DNA from: Prevotellaceae bacterium UBA2744
Lineage (GTDB): Bacteria > Bacteroidota > Bacteroidia > Bacteroidales > Bacteroidaceae
Length of the DNA stretch: 48,162 bases
Reading direction: 5' to 3'
Assembly: GCA_002353575.1 (NCBI GenBank)
Contig: DEJQ01000012.1
Coordinates: 1 to 48,162, forward strand
Below are positions 16,640 to 26,737 of the stretch, one piece after another (within the stretch, counting starts at the first letter, position 1; every line of letters begins with the position of its first letter). A program made the translations under genes and the position numbers. A model generated the notes under the pieces. That model ran no database searches and had not been told where the DNA came from. It worked only from the letters and a program-made list of their open reading frames with translations.

Positions 16640-18163
16640 TTATTTTCCAAGAAATGCCTTGCGCATCTTTGCCGCTTGCTTTGTTGGTTTCTCAATGAGT
16701 GACAATTGCCAGGTCTCGTGGTTGAGTGCTATTCCTATTGGATTTAGCAGGGCGTCATAGTCGATTTCGTCTGTAGTATCTACATAGCGGCGGAGTAGGG
16801 CTGTGGCATCGTCGGCTTGCTTGCCGGTTCCGATTACTTCGTGCAGAGCCTGCCAGAACTCCTCTTCTGTAAATCCGCGCTGCAGTTCTTTGTAATAGCG
16901 GTTGTAGAGCAAACGCATGAAGTCGTCGAGCGAACGTTCACCATTGGTTATGGTTCTGATTTTTGCATCGAAGAACAGACCCATGTATGTTCCCTTCCTG
17001 TAATATGAGATTGTTACATCGCGGTAATTTTTGTTGTCGCTCATGAAGTCGAGCCAGATATCATAGCTGCATTGGCGCAGTGACATATGCTTTTGTCCCT
17101 CATTCGTTTCGATGTCGTAGATGTGTTGTGAGTAAATACCCAGCAGTTCTTCTATGCTGATTACCTTTCCTCGCAGCAGCGTCTGTGCTGAATAGTAGCT
17201 TGTGAAACCTTCGCTGAACCATAACAGCGGAGTAAATGCTTCCTGAGAATAGTCGAACGGACCGAGTTCTATCGGTCGGATGCGCTTCACATTGTAAAGG
17301 TGGAAATATTCATGTGCGATAAAATCGAGTTCCCGAATGTAGTTGGCACGATCTTCGACTTTGAATCGTCCGTTGCTGTAGTCGGCTTGTGAATTCAGAT
17401 GCTCCAGTCCGCCGCCAGTGCCTTCCATATTGATGATGCAGTAGTTGTCGTATGGGATGTCTTTCATTATTCCTGTGGCGGCATCGACCATTGCGATAAA
17501 ATCCTGTTTGAAAGTGGAACCTTCGTAGTCGTCGCCGGGGTCGAATGCAAATTCGTATTCGTGACCGTTGTGGGTGAACTTCTCCACGAAGTGGTTGCCG
17601 ATGAGCAGAGGCGAGTCGTAGAGAACGTCGAAGTCAGGAACGACGAACGTGCTCTTCGTGCCTTCCTTTGCTTTCAGTCCGGTGCTGATGTGCTGCCAGT
17701 TGTCAGGAATGATGTAGCTGACTTCTACGGGTTCATATTTGTGTCCGTGCTCATACATGAAGGTGCCGTTGCCTGTGATGAATGCGCCCTTATTGGTGAT
17801 TCGGTTGTCTGCCACGTCCATCTTGTCGGCATAGGTGCGGTAGCTGACGATGATGGTGTCGGCTCCTAACATATCCACAATCCATGTACTGCGTCGGTAC
17901 TTACGCCAGCTGAGGGGTGTCCCGTCGGTTTTGGTTGCTTTGAAGTCGGTCAGATATTTCGGGTAATTGATGATGTCGTAGTAACCCGGAGCCCATACTG
18001 GCATTTGTAGCTCGGCTATCTGTTGTCCCTTTTCAGAAGCTACATATTCAAGTCTTACGTTCAGGTATTTCCCGACTGTGTCGATTTCCACTGTGTAGTT
18101 CATCTTGGCAAACGAGGCTACAGCAGTCAGCATTGCTACTGAAAACAAAATTATTTTTCTCAT
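16640..18163 (-). CDS. M61-family metallopeptidase (glycyl aminopeptidase-like), secreted
   Basis: 507 residues from the ATG at 18163 (MRKIILFSVAML), with a signal peptide ending near ASFAK. The M61 marks are present: GGGLEHLNS, zinc site HEYFH inside FIAHEYFHLYNVKRIRP, and WFSEGFTSYY supplying the third ligand. Family members are usually near 600 residues and end in a PDZ domain; none is recognisable here and the protein stops shortly after the catalytic region. It probably cleaves N-terminal glycine or alanine from peptides in the periplasm. Single-gene unit. Confidence 0.85.
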   Translation of the reverse strand: MRKIILFSVAMLTAVASFAKMNYTVEIDTVGKYLNVRLEYVASEKGQQIAELQMPVWAPGYYDIINYPKYLTDFKATKTDGTPLSWRKYRRSTWIVDMLGADTIIVSYRTYADKMDVADNRITNKGAFITGNGTFMYEHGHKYEPVEVSYIIPDNWQHISTGLKAKEGTKSTFVVPDFDVLYDSPLLIGNHFVEKFTHNGHEYEFAFDPGDDYEGSTFKQDFIAMVDAATGIMKDIPYDNYCIINMEGTGGGLEHLNSQADYSNGRFKVEDRANYIRELDFIAHEYFHLYNVKRIRPIELGPFDYSQEAFTPLLWFSEGFTSYYSAQTLLRGKVISIEELLGIYSQHIYDIETNEGQKHMSLRQCSYDIWLDFMSDNKNYRDVTISYYRKGTYMGLFFDAKIRTITNGERSLDDFMRLLYNRYYKELQRGFTEEEFWQALHEVIGTGKQADDATALLRRYVDTTDEIDYDALLNPIGIALNHETWQLSLIEKPTKQAAKMRKAFLGK

Positions 18164-18184
18164 ATTCTTGTTGATTAAGTGCTG

Positions 18185-18274
18185 CAAAGGTATATAAAAT
18201 ATTGAAAAGAAATGTCTGTCGGGGTTATTTTTGTTATGGCTATTTCGTTTTTAGCTGAATAATCTCTACTTTTG
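18185..18274. promoter_or_regulatory. Divergent promoter region of M61 peptidase and K+ channel genes
   Basis: A minus-strand TACCTTTG box (18185-18192) lies 21 bp from the peptidase start; no clean -33 box was found. On plus, TACTTTTG (18267-18274) is preceded at 19 bases by a TTCG, and the channel ATG follows 20 bp later. Confidence 0.5.
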
Positions 18275-18294
18275 CTGCATAAATTGATTCTGCT

Positions 18295-19116
18295 ATGAAG
18301 AAACTGTTCGCTTTGCTCAAAGACAAACCTCGCTTGTGGCACATAATATTTGAGTCTGACGATGCTCCGTCGCGTGGATTCGACTTGGCTGTAATGATTG
18401 CCATTGTGCTGAGCCTTGTTGTTGCCTTCATCGAGAGTATGCCTCGTGTAGCTGGCATCTATAAGGATGTCCTTACTGTTATGGAATATACCCTTACGGG
18501 TTTCTTCACAATCGAATACGTCCTGCGTGTCTATTGTTCGCCGGTGAAAAGAGATTATGTCCTTAGTTTCTTCGGAATCGTTGACCTGTTGGCTACATTG
18601 CCGCTTTATCTTGGCTTTTTGTTGCCCTCGGCAAAGTATATGTTCATCCTGCGTACATTCCGACTGATTCGTATCTTCCGTGTCCTGAAACTCTTCGTCT
18701 TCATCAACGAAGGTTATCTGCTGATGGAGAGCATCAAACGCAGTCTGAATAAGATATTGGTCTATTTTCTCTTTGTTATTGTGCTCGTTACCATAATCGG
18801 CACGATTATGTATATGTTTGAGGGTCAGCAGCCTGGTACTCAGTTTACGGATATTCCTTCCAGCATCTACTGGGCTATTGTCACACTCACTACTGTAGGC
18901 TATGGCGACATTACTCCGGTTACAGCCATCGGCCGTTTTCTCTCGGGGCTTGTCATGATACTTGGTTACACAATCATTGCTGTGCCAACGGGTATTGTAA
19001 GTGCCACAATGATTGATGAGACACGCAAGAAGGGAGTTGACGGACGTTGTCCGCGTTGCAACGAGAAGACAGATCTTGATGCCAACTATTGCAAGCATTG
19101 TGGCGAACGTCTATAG
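18295..19116 (+). CDS. Voltage-gated-type potassium channel with C-terminal zinc ribbon
   Basis: 273 residues, inner membrane. Six hydrophobic segments are seen; the fourth is a short voltage-sensor helix with spaced arginines (RTFRLIRIFRVLKLF, about 120-134), and the selectivity filter TTVGYGD is at about 199-205, followed by the S6 helix. The tail carries two CxxC pairs (CPRCNEKT and CKHC, about 252-267), a rubredoxin-like zinc ribbon. It should pass K+ and may respond to membrane potential. The zinc ribbon could gate or tether it, which is inference. Confidence 0.88.
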   Translation: MKKLFALLKDKPRLWHIIFESDDAPSRGFDLAVMIAIVLSLVVAFIESMPRVAGIYKDVLTVMEYTLTGFFTIEYVLRVYCSPVKRDYVLSFFGIVDLLATLPLYLGFLLPSAKYMFILRTFRLIRIFRVLKLFVFINEGYLLMESIKRSLNKILVYFLFVIVLVTIIGTIMYMFEGQQPGTQFTDIPSSIYWAIVTLTTVGYGDITPVTAIGRFLSGLVMILGYTIIAVPTGIVSATMIDETRKKGVDGRCPRCNEKTDLDANYCKHCGERL

Positions 19117-19415
19117 TTTATAAATAATGTATTGGGACTTTTTCACTTTTCTACCTTATATATTGTATTGTTGATACCTTTACACAATAAATCTAAAAAA
19201 AATGTGGTAAAAACGGTATAAAAAAAGAAATAGATTGCCCTAAAAGTCCATAAACAAAAAAAATAAGCGCACACAATGACTTTTTTTTGTTAAAAATTTG
19301 GTTGGTGATTCTTAAACCCCTTAACTTTGCATCGAAAATAAAACGAAGGGCTATTAAAAGCCTCAAGTTTGTAAATAAGATAATTCATTTATTAACTTTA
19401 AAAATTATTTAGATT
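19117..19415 (+). promoter_or_regulatory. AT-rich intergenic region with outer-membrane protein promoter
   Basis: No ORF of note. A promoter, TTTG (19297-19300), 21 bases, TAACTTTG (19322-19329), lies 86 bp before the next start, leaving an untranslated leader of roughly 80 nt, longer than at other genes here. The leader starts near GGGCTATTAAAAGCC, a possible small hairpin. Confidence 0.6.
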
Positions 19416-19997
19416 ATGAAGAAGGTTATTCTTGCTGCTCTCGTAGCAGTTGCTTCACTCAGTGCAAACGCACAGGTGTTCTTAGGAGGTAAGGTTGGTT
19501 TTGGATCTCTCAAGGCAGATTCTAACACTCCAGCAGTTACAGCATTCTCTATCGCTCCTGAAGTTGGTTATATGTTCAACGAAAAGTGGGGTGTAGGTCT
19601 CGCTATCGGTTTCCAGACAAAGAATGGTCTTGCTACTTATGATTCAGAAAATGGTGGTGTTGTTGCTGGCAAGTTTGCTAAGTCTCACAGCGCATTCACT
19701 GTAGCTCCATACGCTCGTTTCGTATTCGCTAAGACTGGTATTGCTTCTTTCTTCCTTGATGGTGGTATTGGCATGCAGTTCATGAATGATGGACGTGGAA
19801 ACGTATTCAACATCGGTATCAAGCCAGGTGTTAAGCTTTCAGCTTCTGAGAAGGTTGACTTCGTAGCTACACTCGGTGCACTTGGTTACGCTTGGTCTTC
19901 AAAGAAGGCATATGAAGGTGGCTATGCTCCAAAGTCTGTTTTCAACATTGGTGTTGACAACACAGTTATTAACTTCGGTGTTTACTACAACTTCTAA
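19416..19997 (+). CDS. Outer-membrane beta-barrel protein (OmpX-like size)
   Basis: 193 residues with signal peptide MKKVILAALVAVASLSANAQ. Alternating hydrophobic strands, GGKVGFG, PEVGYMFNEKWGVGLAIG, FTVAPYARFVF and a final NFGVYYNF, indicate an eight-stranded barrel ending in phenylalanine. Codon use is dominated by GGT, GCT and AAG, more biased than its neighbours, which suggests high expression. It has its own promoter and terminator. Function is unknown. Confidence 0.85.
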   Translation: MKKVILAALVAVASLSANAQVFLGGKVGFGSLKADSNTPAVTAFSIAPEVGYMFNEKWGVGLAIGFQTKNGLATYDSENGGVVAGKFAKSHSAFTVAPYARFVFAKTGIASFFLDGGIGMQFMNDGRGNVFNIGIKPGVKLSASEKVDFVATLGALGYAWSSKKAYEGGYAPKSVFNIGVDNTVINFGVYYNF

Positions 19998-20022
19998 TCG
20001 ACAGATTACAGTTTAAATATAG

Positions 20023-20060
20023 AGAATGCTCGGCCAAGTGCTGAGCATTCTTTTTTTTTG
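20023..20060 (+). terminator. Rho-independent terminator of the barrel gene
   Basis: AGAATGCTC pairs with GAGCATTCT and is followed by nine T. Confidence 0.88.
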
Positions 20061-20076
20061 TTTCCCTTCTGTTTTT

Positions 20077-20107
20077 TTTGCCGTTTCGTCAAAATGCTAT
20101 ACCTTTG
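20077..20107 (+). promoter_or_regulatory. Promoter of the SLC13/CotH operon
   Basis: TTTG (20077-20080), exactly 19 bases, TACCTTTG (20100-20107). The first start codon is about 40 bp downstream. Confidence 0.8.
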
Positions 20108-20146
20108 TGACTTACTTTGTTGATTGTTGGTTGGCAAAAGAATCTG

Positions 20147-21952
20147 ATGATTATGGAAGATACATTTATGTTGTGGGGCTTTGACCTTCATGCATGGATT
20201 ACTATAGTAACTGTGCTGAGTATGTTTACTGTTATGTTGTTTACAAGGTTACGTTCCGACCTGGTGTTCCTTGCTGCTATCGGTGTGCTGTTCGTGACTG
20301 GTGTGCTTGATGCCAAGGATGCATTCTCTGGTTTTAGTAGTCCGTCGGTGATTGTCATAGGCGTGCTTTTTGTGGTTGTAGCCGGACTGACATATACAGG
20401 TGTGCTGAACTGGATAGTAAGGAATCTGCTCGGTCAGCCGCAAGGCTATTCCAGAACAGTTGTCCGGTTGATGCTGCCAGTGGCTTTCCTGAGTTCGTTC
20501 TTGAGCAATACCACGGTTGTGGCGCTCTTCGTGAATATTGTGAAGGTGTGGTCGAAACGCCTGAATATCTCGCCTTCTAAGCTGCTCATCCCATTGAGCT
20601 ATGCTTCGGGCATGGGCGGTGTGTGTACGTTGATTGGTACTCCGCCTAACCTGATTATCAGCGGTCTGTATGAAGAGAAGACGGGCGAGACGATGAATAT
20701 TTTTACAACTACCATTCCTGGTCTGTTCTGTCTGGCAGTCGGCGTGCTGGCTGTCATCGCTATGCGCCGTCTTTTGCCCGATCGTAAGTCGCCCGAGAGT
20801 GCCTTTGAGGAGACTGGAGACTATACAGTGGAAGTGCAAGTGCCGTCGGACAATCCGTATATCGGTATGACATTAGAGGAGGCAGGACTATATCATGTTG
20901 ATGGCGGCAGTTTGTTGGAATTGTATCACTTCGACAATATTTCGTCATCGGACCTTAAAGATGAGATGCTCATGGGCGGCGACCACCTTGTATATTCCGG
21001 ACAGATTGAATCAATAGTGGAAATGGCATACGAACATAAGTTGGTGAGTGCTGATCACCATCTTTTCTCGTATGACGAGTTTGACCAGGACCAGAAACTG
21101 CGTACGGCATACGTCAATTTCGGTAGCAGTCTGATCGGCAAAACGATTGGAGGCAGTACGTTCGAGAAGGACAGTAACACAACTCTCGTAGCTGTGTCGC
21201 GATATGGCGAACGTATCAATAAGCCCCCGAGACAGGTGGTGTTGCAGGCGGGCGATACGCTGCTTCTGCTGTGTCCGAAGCACATTAGGCTTGATGCTAC
21301 TTCTCCAAGAAGCGATATCCACTTCTTCGACTCTGCGGATGTGCCTGATATCGGTACGAAGACGCTTATATCTACTATCATCATGATTGCAATGGTGGCT
21401 CTTTCAGCCCTGAAAGTGATTTCTCTGTTGCAAGGTGCTTTCATAGCCGCCGCAGCCATGCTTCTGTTCCGTTGCTGCAGTCCTGAGCAGGCAATGAAGA
21501 GCATCAACTGGGATATACTGATGGTATTTGCTGGCAGCGTAGTCCTGGGACTTGCCATCCAACAGACTGGTATTGCCGAGCGTATGGCATTCGGCATTCT
21601 CGATGTGTGCGGCTCCAATCCGCTGGTGGTGATGACGGCTATTTGCCTTGTCGGCACCTTTATTACTGAGTTCATATCGAATACGGCAGCCGGAGCAATG
21701 TTCTTCCCGATTATGTACGAGGCAGCCCTGAAACTCGGCTACGAACCGTTGCCCTTCCTTATCGCACTGATGATAAGCGTGAGCAGCAGTTTCGCCACAC
21801 CTATCGGTTCGCCAACCCATATGCTGGTGTACGGACCTGGAGGTTACCGCTTCAGCGACTTCATCCGCATCGGCCTGCCGATGAACTTTATCATCCTTGC
21901 TGCAAACATATTCATTGTGAATGTAGTATATCCACTTACACCTTTACACTAA
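20147..21952 (+). CDS. SLC13-family permease with two TrkA-C domains
   Basis: 601 residues from the ATG at 20147; the ATG at 20153 is equally possible. The membrane part is split: helices in the first ~215 residues include SNTTVVALF and IGTPPNLIISG, and a second set (about 410-600) includes SNTAAGAMFFPI and TPIGSPTHMLVYGPGGY. These are the paired substrate/Na+ hairpin motifs of the DASS fold. Between them lie two TrkA-C (RCK_C) domains at about 225-395. Such proteins carry dicarboxylates, sulfate or similar anions; the substrate is not evident. A CotH gene follows after 16 bp and is probably co-transcribed. Confidence 0.85.
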   Translation: MIMEDTFMLWGFDLHAWITIVTVLSMFTVMLFTRLRSDLVFLAAIGVLFVTGVLDAKDAFSGFSSPSVIVIGVLFVVVAGLTYTGVLNWIVRNLLGQPQGYSRTVVRLMLPVAFLSSFLSNTTVVALFVNIVKVWSKRLNISPSKLLIPLSYASGMGGVCTLIGTPPNLIISGLYEEKTGETMNIFTTTIPGLFCLAVGVLAVIAMRRLLPDRKSPESAFEETGDYTVEVQVPSDNPYIGMTLEEAGLYHVDGGSLLELYHFDNISSSDLKDEMLMGGDHLVYSGQIESIVEMAYEHKLVSADHHLFSYDEFDQDQKLRTAYVNFGSSLIGKTIGGSTFEKDSNTTLVAVSRYGERINKPPRQVVLQAGDTLLLLCPKHIRLDATSPRSDIHFFDSADVPDIGTKTLISTIIMIAMVALSALKVISLLQGAFIAAAAMLLFRCCSPEQAMKSINWDILMVFAGSVVLGLAIQQTGIAERMAFGILDVCGSNPLVVMTAICLVGTFITEFISNTAAGAMFFPIMYEAALKLGYEPLPFLIALMISVSSSFATPIGSPTHMLVYGPGGYRFSDFIRIGLPMNFIILAANIFIVNVVYPLTPLH

Positions 21953-21968
21953 TCTTTACATCAAGTTT

Positions 21969-24900
21969 ATGAAAACGCTTTATCATCCATTGAGCAAATC
22001 AGTCAGACTGATAACTCTGATTGCATTACTGATTATGCAGACGGCCCTGCTTTCTGCAGAAGTTCGTGTCAGCAGTGTGGCATTCGAAAAACAGGTGATG
22101 ACTGTGGCAAAGGGCAAGACCCTGTCTCTGACACCTCAGATACTGCCTGAGAATGCTACCAACAAAACTCTTAAGTGGACTTCGTCGAACGAAGAAATTG
22201 CTACAGTCGATGCCAGTGGAGTAGTTACAGGTGTGAAGGGTGGTAAGGCAGTCATAACGGCGACGGCTACTGATGAGTCGGGTATTTCTGCGAAGGTGAA
22301 CATTACTGTCTATAATATCCTTACGTCCGACAGAACGTGGGTTGACGTTACGGATGATTACGTCGTGAACCCAAGATACGACGGTAATGACCTGAAGACA
22401 GGTTGGATGGGTACCGGGCTCGGCAGTGCGAATCCGAAGGAAAATGCAGAACACTACAATCGTCTGTTCGACACATATCAGCAATTGAGCGGACTGCCTG
22501 CGGGCAGGTATCGTCTTAGTCTGAATGCTTTCTATCGCATGGGTAATTCGGACAATGACTATAATCTGTTCAAAAGCGGTAACTACGCAGACTATCAGAA
22601 TGCACAGCTGTATGCTGTTTCTGGTGAAAATACATTTACGAAATCTGTTGCTCCGCTTTCATCGGGACTTAGCCAGACAAATTATGGTGGCGGAACCAGA
22701 ACGTTCTACAATGAACAGGAAAATAGAAATTACTTTGTGCCAAACAACATGGTGGCAGCCGATGCCTGGTTCACAGCCGGTCATTATCAGAACACCCTGG
22801 AGGAAATCACTGTGGGCAGCGACGGAATACTCACCATCGGAATACGGAAGGAAACCGGTCTGGCAGAAGACTGGATCTGTCTGGACAACTGGAAACTGGA
22901 GTACTATGGCTCTGTAAAACTCATTACGGGTCTGACTCTGTCCTGCACTTCCGCGCAACTTGTCACCAGCGAAACCCTGCAACTCACAGCTTCTATCCTG
23001 CCGGCAGCGGCTATGTTCCGCAAGTTGGCTTGGAGTTCGTCGGATGAAAGTGTAGTCAAGGTCGATGCCAACGGACTGGTTACTGCCATCGGTACGGGTG
23101 AGGCAGTGATCACGGTTGCATCTACTGACGGCTCTGAAAAATCTGCTTCATGCGAAATCACTGTTGTTGCCAACAATGTGTCTGCTGATAACATTGTGAT
23201 AAACGAAATCATGGTACACAATGTAGATGTGTATCTCGACCCTTCGTTCAATTACGGTGCTTGGGTGGAAATATATAATCCGTCAGGCACAACTGTCTCG
23301 CTCGGAGGATTATATGTGAGCGACGATGCTGCGAATCTGAAGAAACATAAACTTGTAGAAGACTATGGAGTGTTACCGGCTAACGGTTTCGCTGTCCTTA
23401 ATTTCGACCACCATGAGGTGTGGACCAAGGCAAGTTACCGTCAGATTGACGGCGATCTTGACTCTAAGGGTGGTACTATTATTATTTCCGACGGCAAGAC
23501 TATACTGGCACAGCAGGACTATCCGGCTCCGATAAGCCGTATGTCCTATGCCCGCACTGCCGACGGAGGTACGGAGTGGGCTACTGCAGGCAATCCCACA
23601 CCGGGAGAAAGCAATGCAGACGGAAAATTTGCCACGACTCAGCTGTCTGCTCCGGCAGTAGATACTCCGGCTCAGCTGTTCGACAGTCCGCTTACGGTCA
23701 GAGTGACAATTCCCGAGGGTGCGACTCTGCGTTACACAACCGACGGAACAGCTCCGACACTGACTAACGGAACAATATCACAAAACGGAGTGTTCACGGT
23801 CGATGCAACTACATGCTACCGTTTCCGCCTGTTCCAGGAAGGAAAGCTGCCAAGTACTGTGGTGACTCGCTCTTATATCGAGAACAACAGCAACGAACCG
23901 TTCCCGATTATATCAATCGTGACGGACAACCGTAATATTTTCGGTACTGCCTACGGTGTGTTCTCAAAGAGTGCGAACGGACGCCCTGGCAACGGACAGA
24001 CAGACGCCTGCAACTGGAATATGGATTGGGACCGCCCTGTAAACTTCGAATACATCACTACCAAAGGCGAATGTGTTGTCAGTCAGGAGTGTGACTTTGC
24101 TACTTGCGGCGGATGGAGCCGTGCGTGGACACCACATGCGTTCAAGCTCAAGGCAAAGAAGACTTACGATTTGCAGAATGCTTTCGAATATCAGTTCTTT
24201 GATAATAAACCATATCTGAAACACAAGACCCTGCAGATACGAAACGGAGGCAATGACACCTCTGCCCGCATTAAGGACGGAGCCCTCCAGGGCATTGTCG
24301 AGAAGAGCGGTATCTATGCGGACTACCAGTCGTGGAAACCTGTCCATGTGTTTATCAACGGTTCTCCCTATGCTGTGATGAATATGCGCGAGCCGAACAA
24401 CAAAGACTTCGCATACAGCAACTACGGCTACGATACAGACCTGATAGACCAGTTCGAGATTTCTCCAGACTCGGGATATGTTCAGATGCGAGGCACGGAG
24501 GACAGTTTCCTGCGTTGGTACGACCTCTCGGCTAATGCTGCCGACGATGCTGCCTATGATGAAATATCAAGACTGGTGGATCTCGACAACTATATCAACT
24601 ATATGGCAATCGAGTTGTATATAGGCAACTGGGACTGGCCGCAGAACAACGTGAAGGGATTCCGCAGTCAGGAAGACGGGAAGTTCCACTTCGTGCTCTT
24701 CGACCTTGATGGTGCTCTCTCGACCGATTATCCGTTCTATGAATTCTTCAGAAAGCAGAATTACCAATTCGATGTTCTCCACGGCTACGACTATTCGCAG
24801 AGCAAAAGCATTGAGGGACGGCGCAACAACCTGGAGATTAAGTTTGTCACCATATTCCAGAATATGCTGAATAATCAGGACTTCTTCAAGCGGTTCGTCG

Positions 24901-26654
24901 ATGCCTATTGTCTCGTGGCTGGTTCGGTGTTCACTCCGGAACTTACACGCGATGTGGTTTCCTATCGTGCCAACCTGCTTGCTCAGGGCGGATATGTGGC
25001 TCCCTGGAATACTGCCAACGACCTAATCAATAAACTCTCGAATCGTCAGTCGGCTCTGATAGACCAGCTGCAGTATTACCTTTGGCTCGACGAATCTACA
25101 CGTTTCTCTGCGTCGCTCTCCAGCAATATCGACGAGGGGCGCATCTTGCTGAATGACCAGCCGGTGCCTACGGGTAGGTTCAGTGGTCCGCTCTTCCTGC
25201 CTGTCACGCTACGTGCCGAGGCTCCTGCCGGCTATCGTTTCGCAGGGTGGGGTGCTCAGGGGGAGAATGTCTTTGTTACGGTGTTCCCTATGGGCTCTGC
25301 ATGGAAATACTACGATGCAGGCAGCAGGAGCAGCACTTGGAAGTCGGTTAACTTTGCGGACGGCAGCTGGAAGTCGGGCAATACGCCTATCGGTTACGAC
25401 TATAACAACCAGCATCCTGAAATCGTGACTACTACAGAGGGCTACCTGCCCACATATTATCTGCGCAAGAACATAACCCTGAGCAATGTGTCGGCAAAGA
25501 ATACGTATATGCTCGACTGGATAGCTGACGACGGATTCATTGTGTATGTAAACGGAACGGAGGCAGGCCGCTACAATATGCCGCAAGGCTCTGTCAACTA
25601 CAATACTTATGCGTCGAGTTACGCAAATAACAATCCGGACAACGGAACCATGACTCTCGATGCGTCGCTTTTCCGTAACGGTAACAACTGCATCGCTGTA
25701 GAACTTCATAACAATGCTAACAACTCGACCGATATCTTTTGGGACGCAGCTCTTCGCGTGCAGGATTCGGATGCTGACATGCAGATTGTATCGACCGAAG
25801 CCGAGTATGAGATAACAGGTGCAGAAACTGTCAAGTTGCAGGCAGTCTGGGAACCGCTTGCTGCCGATGAGCTTATCGCTGCCGCTGCCACTCCGGTCAA
25901 GATTAACGAGGTGAGTGCATCCAATTCGGTCTATCTGAATGAATATTTCAAGAAGAACGACTGGATTGAGCTTTACAATACTACCGACAAGGCCATTGAT
26001 GTGGCTGGCATGTATATCTCTGACAATCTGAATAAACCGCAGAAGTATCAGATTCCTGCTGCTGCCGATGTGATGGCTTCTTACTCTACCGTTATTCCTG
26101 CCCACGGGTATATGGTGATCTGGGCAGACCAGTTGCAGCCGGAAAGTCAGATCCACACTGGATTCAAACTTGGAAATGCCGACGACGAAGTAGTTATGCT
26201 TACCGCAGCCGACGGAGCCTGGAGTGATACACTTGCTTACAAGATGCACGACGGAGTACAGTCGGTGGGACTCTATCCCGACGGAGGCACCCAAGCCTAC
26301 GTGATGGATTCTCCGACAATCGGAAAATCCAATATCTTTACTTCCTATGCAGCTGCCTTTGAGCAGTTCCGTCCTGAGCCGACTCCACCACAGCCCGATG
26401 TCGTTCGCGACGTGAAGTCGGACGGCGACCTGCGCATAGCCTTCACGGGTTCTGCCCTTGCCATCACAGCCGGTTCGCCGATGGCTGTTGCTGTGGATGT
26501 ATATAACGCTGCAGGCCAGCGTGTGCTCTCTACTTCAACCGATGTGTATGGTTCGGCGTCAGTCTCACTTGGCGAGCTAAGCACTGGAGTGTATATTGCA
26601 AAGGTTAGCAGCAGCGACGACAACCGCTGCCAGCTGAAGTTCATAAAGCGTTAG
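21969..26654 (+). CDS. Giant T9SS-exported CotH protein with Ig-like and lamin-tail domains
   Basis: 1561 residues. Order: signal peptide (1-30); Big_2 Ig-like domain (32-116); a carbohydrate-binding-like region; second Big_2 (~320-400); lamin-tail domain (~409-541); chitobiase C-terminal-like repeat (YTTDGTAPT, ~561-638); CotH kinase-like domain (~645-1035) with GNDTSARIKDG, VMNMREPNNKDF, GNWDWPQNNVKGF and FVLFDLDGAL; a galactose-binding-like region (~1103-1270); second lamin-tail domain (~1311-1454); and a T9SS type A sorting domain (~1478-1561). CotH folds phosphorylate proteins in Bacillus spores; here a surface or secreted role is likely. It follows the SLC13 permease by 16 bp. Confidence 0.85.
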   Translation: MKTLYHPLSKSVRLITLIALLIMQTALLSAEVRVSSVAFEKQVMTVAKGKTLSLTPQILPENATNKTLKWTSSNEEIATVDASGVVTGVKGGKAVITATATDESGISAKVNITVYNILTSDRTWVDVTDDYVVNPRYDGNDLKTGWMGTGLGSANPKENAEHYNRLFDTYQQLSGLPAGRYRLSLNAFYRMGNSDNDYNLFKSGNYADYQNAQLYAVSGENTFTKSVAPLSSGLSQTNYGGGTRTFYNEQENRNYFVPNNMVAADAWFTAGHYQNTLEEITVGSDGILTIGIRKETGLAEDWICLDNWKLEYYGSVKLITGLTLSCTSAQLVTSETLQLTASILPAAAMFRKLAWSSSDESVVKVDANGLVTAIGTGEAVITVASTDGSEKSASCEITVVANNVSADNIVINEIMVHNVDVYLDPSFNYGAWVEIYNPSGTTVSLGGLYVSDDAANLKKHKLVEDYGVLPANGFAVLNFDHHEVWTKASYRQIDGDLDSKGGTIIISDGKTILAQQDYPAPISRMSYARTADGGTEWATAGNPTPGESNADGKFATTQLSAPAVDTPAQLFDSPLTVRVTIPEGATLRYTTDGTAPTLTNGTISQNGVFTVDATTCYRFRLFQEGKLPSTVVTRSYIENNSNEPFPIISIVTDNRNIFGTAYGVFSKSANGRPGNGQTDACNWNMDWDRPVNFEYITTKGECVVSQECDFATCGGWSRAWTPHAFKLKAKKTYDLQNAFEYQFFDNKPYLKHKTLQIRNGGNDTSARIKDGALQGIVEKSGIYADYQSWKPVHVFINGSPYAVMNMREPNNKDFAYSNYGYDTDLIDQFEISPDSGYVQMRGTEDSFLRWYDLSANAADDAAYDEISRLVDLDNYINYMAIELYIGNWDWPQNNVKGFRSQEDGKFHFVLFDLDGALSTDYPFYEFFRKQNYQFDVLHGYDYSQSKSIEGRRNNLEIKFVTIFQNMLNNQDFFKRFVDAYCLVAGSVFTPELTRDVVSYRANLLAQGGYVAPWNTANDLINKLSNRQSALIDQLQYYLWLDESTRFSASLSSNIDEGRILLNDQPVPTGRFSGPLFLPVTLRAEAPAGYRFAGWGAQGENVFVTVFPMGSAWKYYDAGSRSSTWKSVNFADGSWKSGNTPIGYDYNNQHPEIVTTTEGYLPTYYLRKNITLSNVSAKNTYMLDWIADDGFIVYVNGTEAGRYNMPQGSVNYNTYASSYANNNPDNGTMTLDASLFRNGNNCIAVELHNNANNSTDIFWDAALRVQDSDADMQIVSTEAEYEITGAETVKLQAVWEPLAADELIAAAATPVKINEVSASNSVYLNEYFKKNDWIELYNTTDKAIDVAGMYISDNLNKPQKYQIPAAADVMASYSTVIPAHGYMVIWADQLQPESQIHTGFKLGNADDEVVMLTAADGAWSDTLAYKMHDGVQSVGLYPDGGTQAYVMDSPTIGKSNIFTSYAAAFEQFRPEPTPPQPDVVRDVKSDGDLRIAFTGSALAITAGSPMAVAVDVYNAAGQRVLSTSTDVYGSASVSLGELSTGVYIAKVSSSDDNRCQLKFIKR

Positions 26655-26678
26655 GCTCGTATCGACACGAAAACAATA

Positions 26679-26717
26679 TCGGGCAGCCTGGAATCTTCTC
26701 CGGACTGCCCGACTTCT
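26679..26717. terminator. Terminator between the convergent CotH genes
   Basis: TCGGGCAG pairs with CTGCCCGA around a 16-18 nt partly paired loop, followed on plus by CTTCTTTT. Confidence 0.7.
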
Positions 26718-26737
26718 TTTATGGAGTGTACTGTCGT

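Noticed and set aside
18175..19098. 307-residue minus-strand ORF opposite the K+ channel
   Set aside because: It is the antisense of a clearly conserved channel gene, has no family-like motifs and no ribosome site.
25209..26294. 361-residue minus-strand ORF within the giant CotH gene
   Set aside because: Composition rich in His/Ile/Val/Arg without motifs; the sense frame has recognisable lamin-tail domains.
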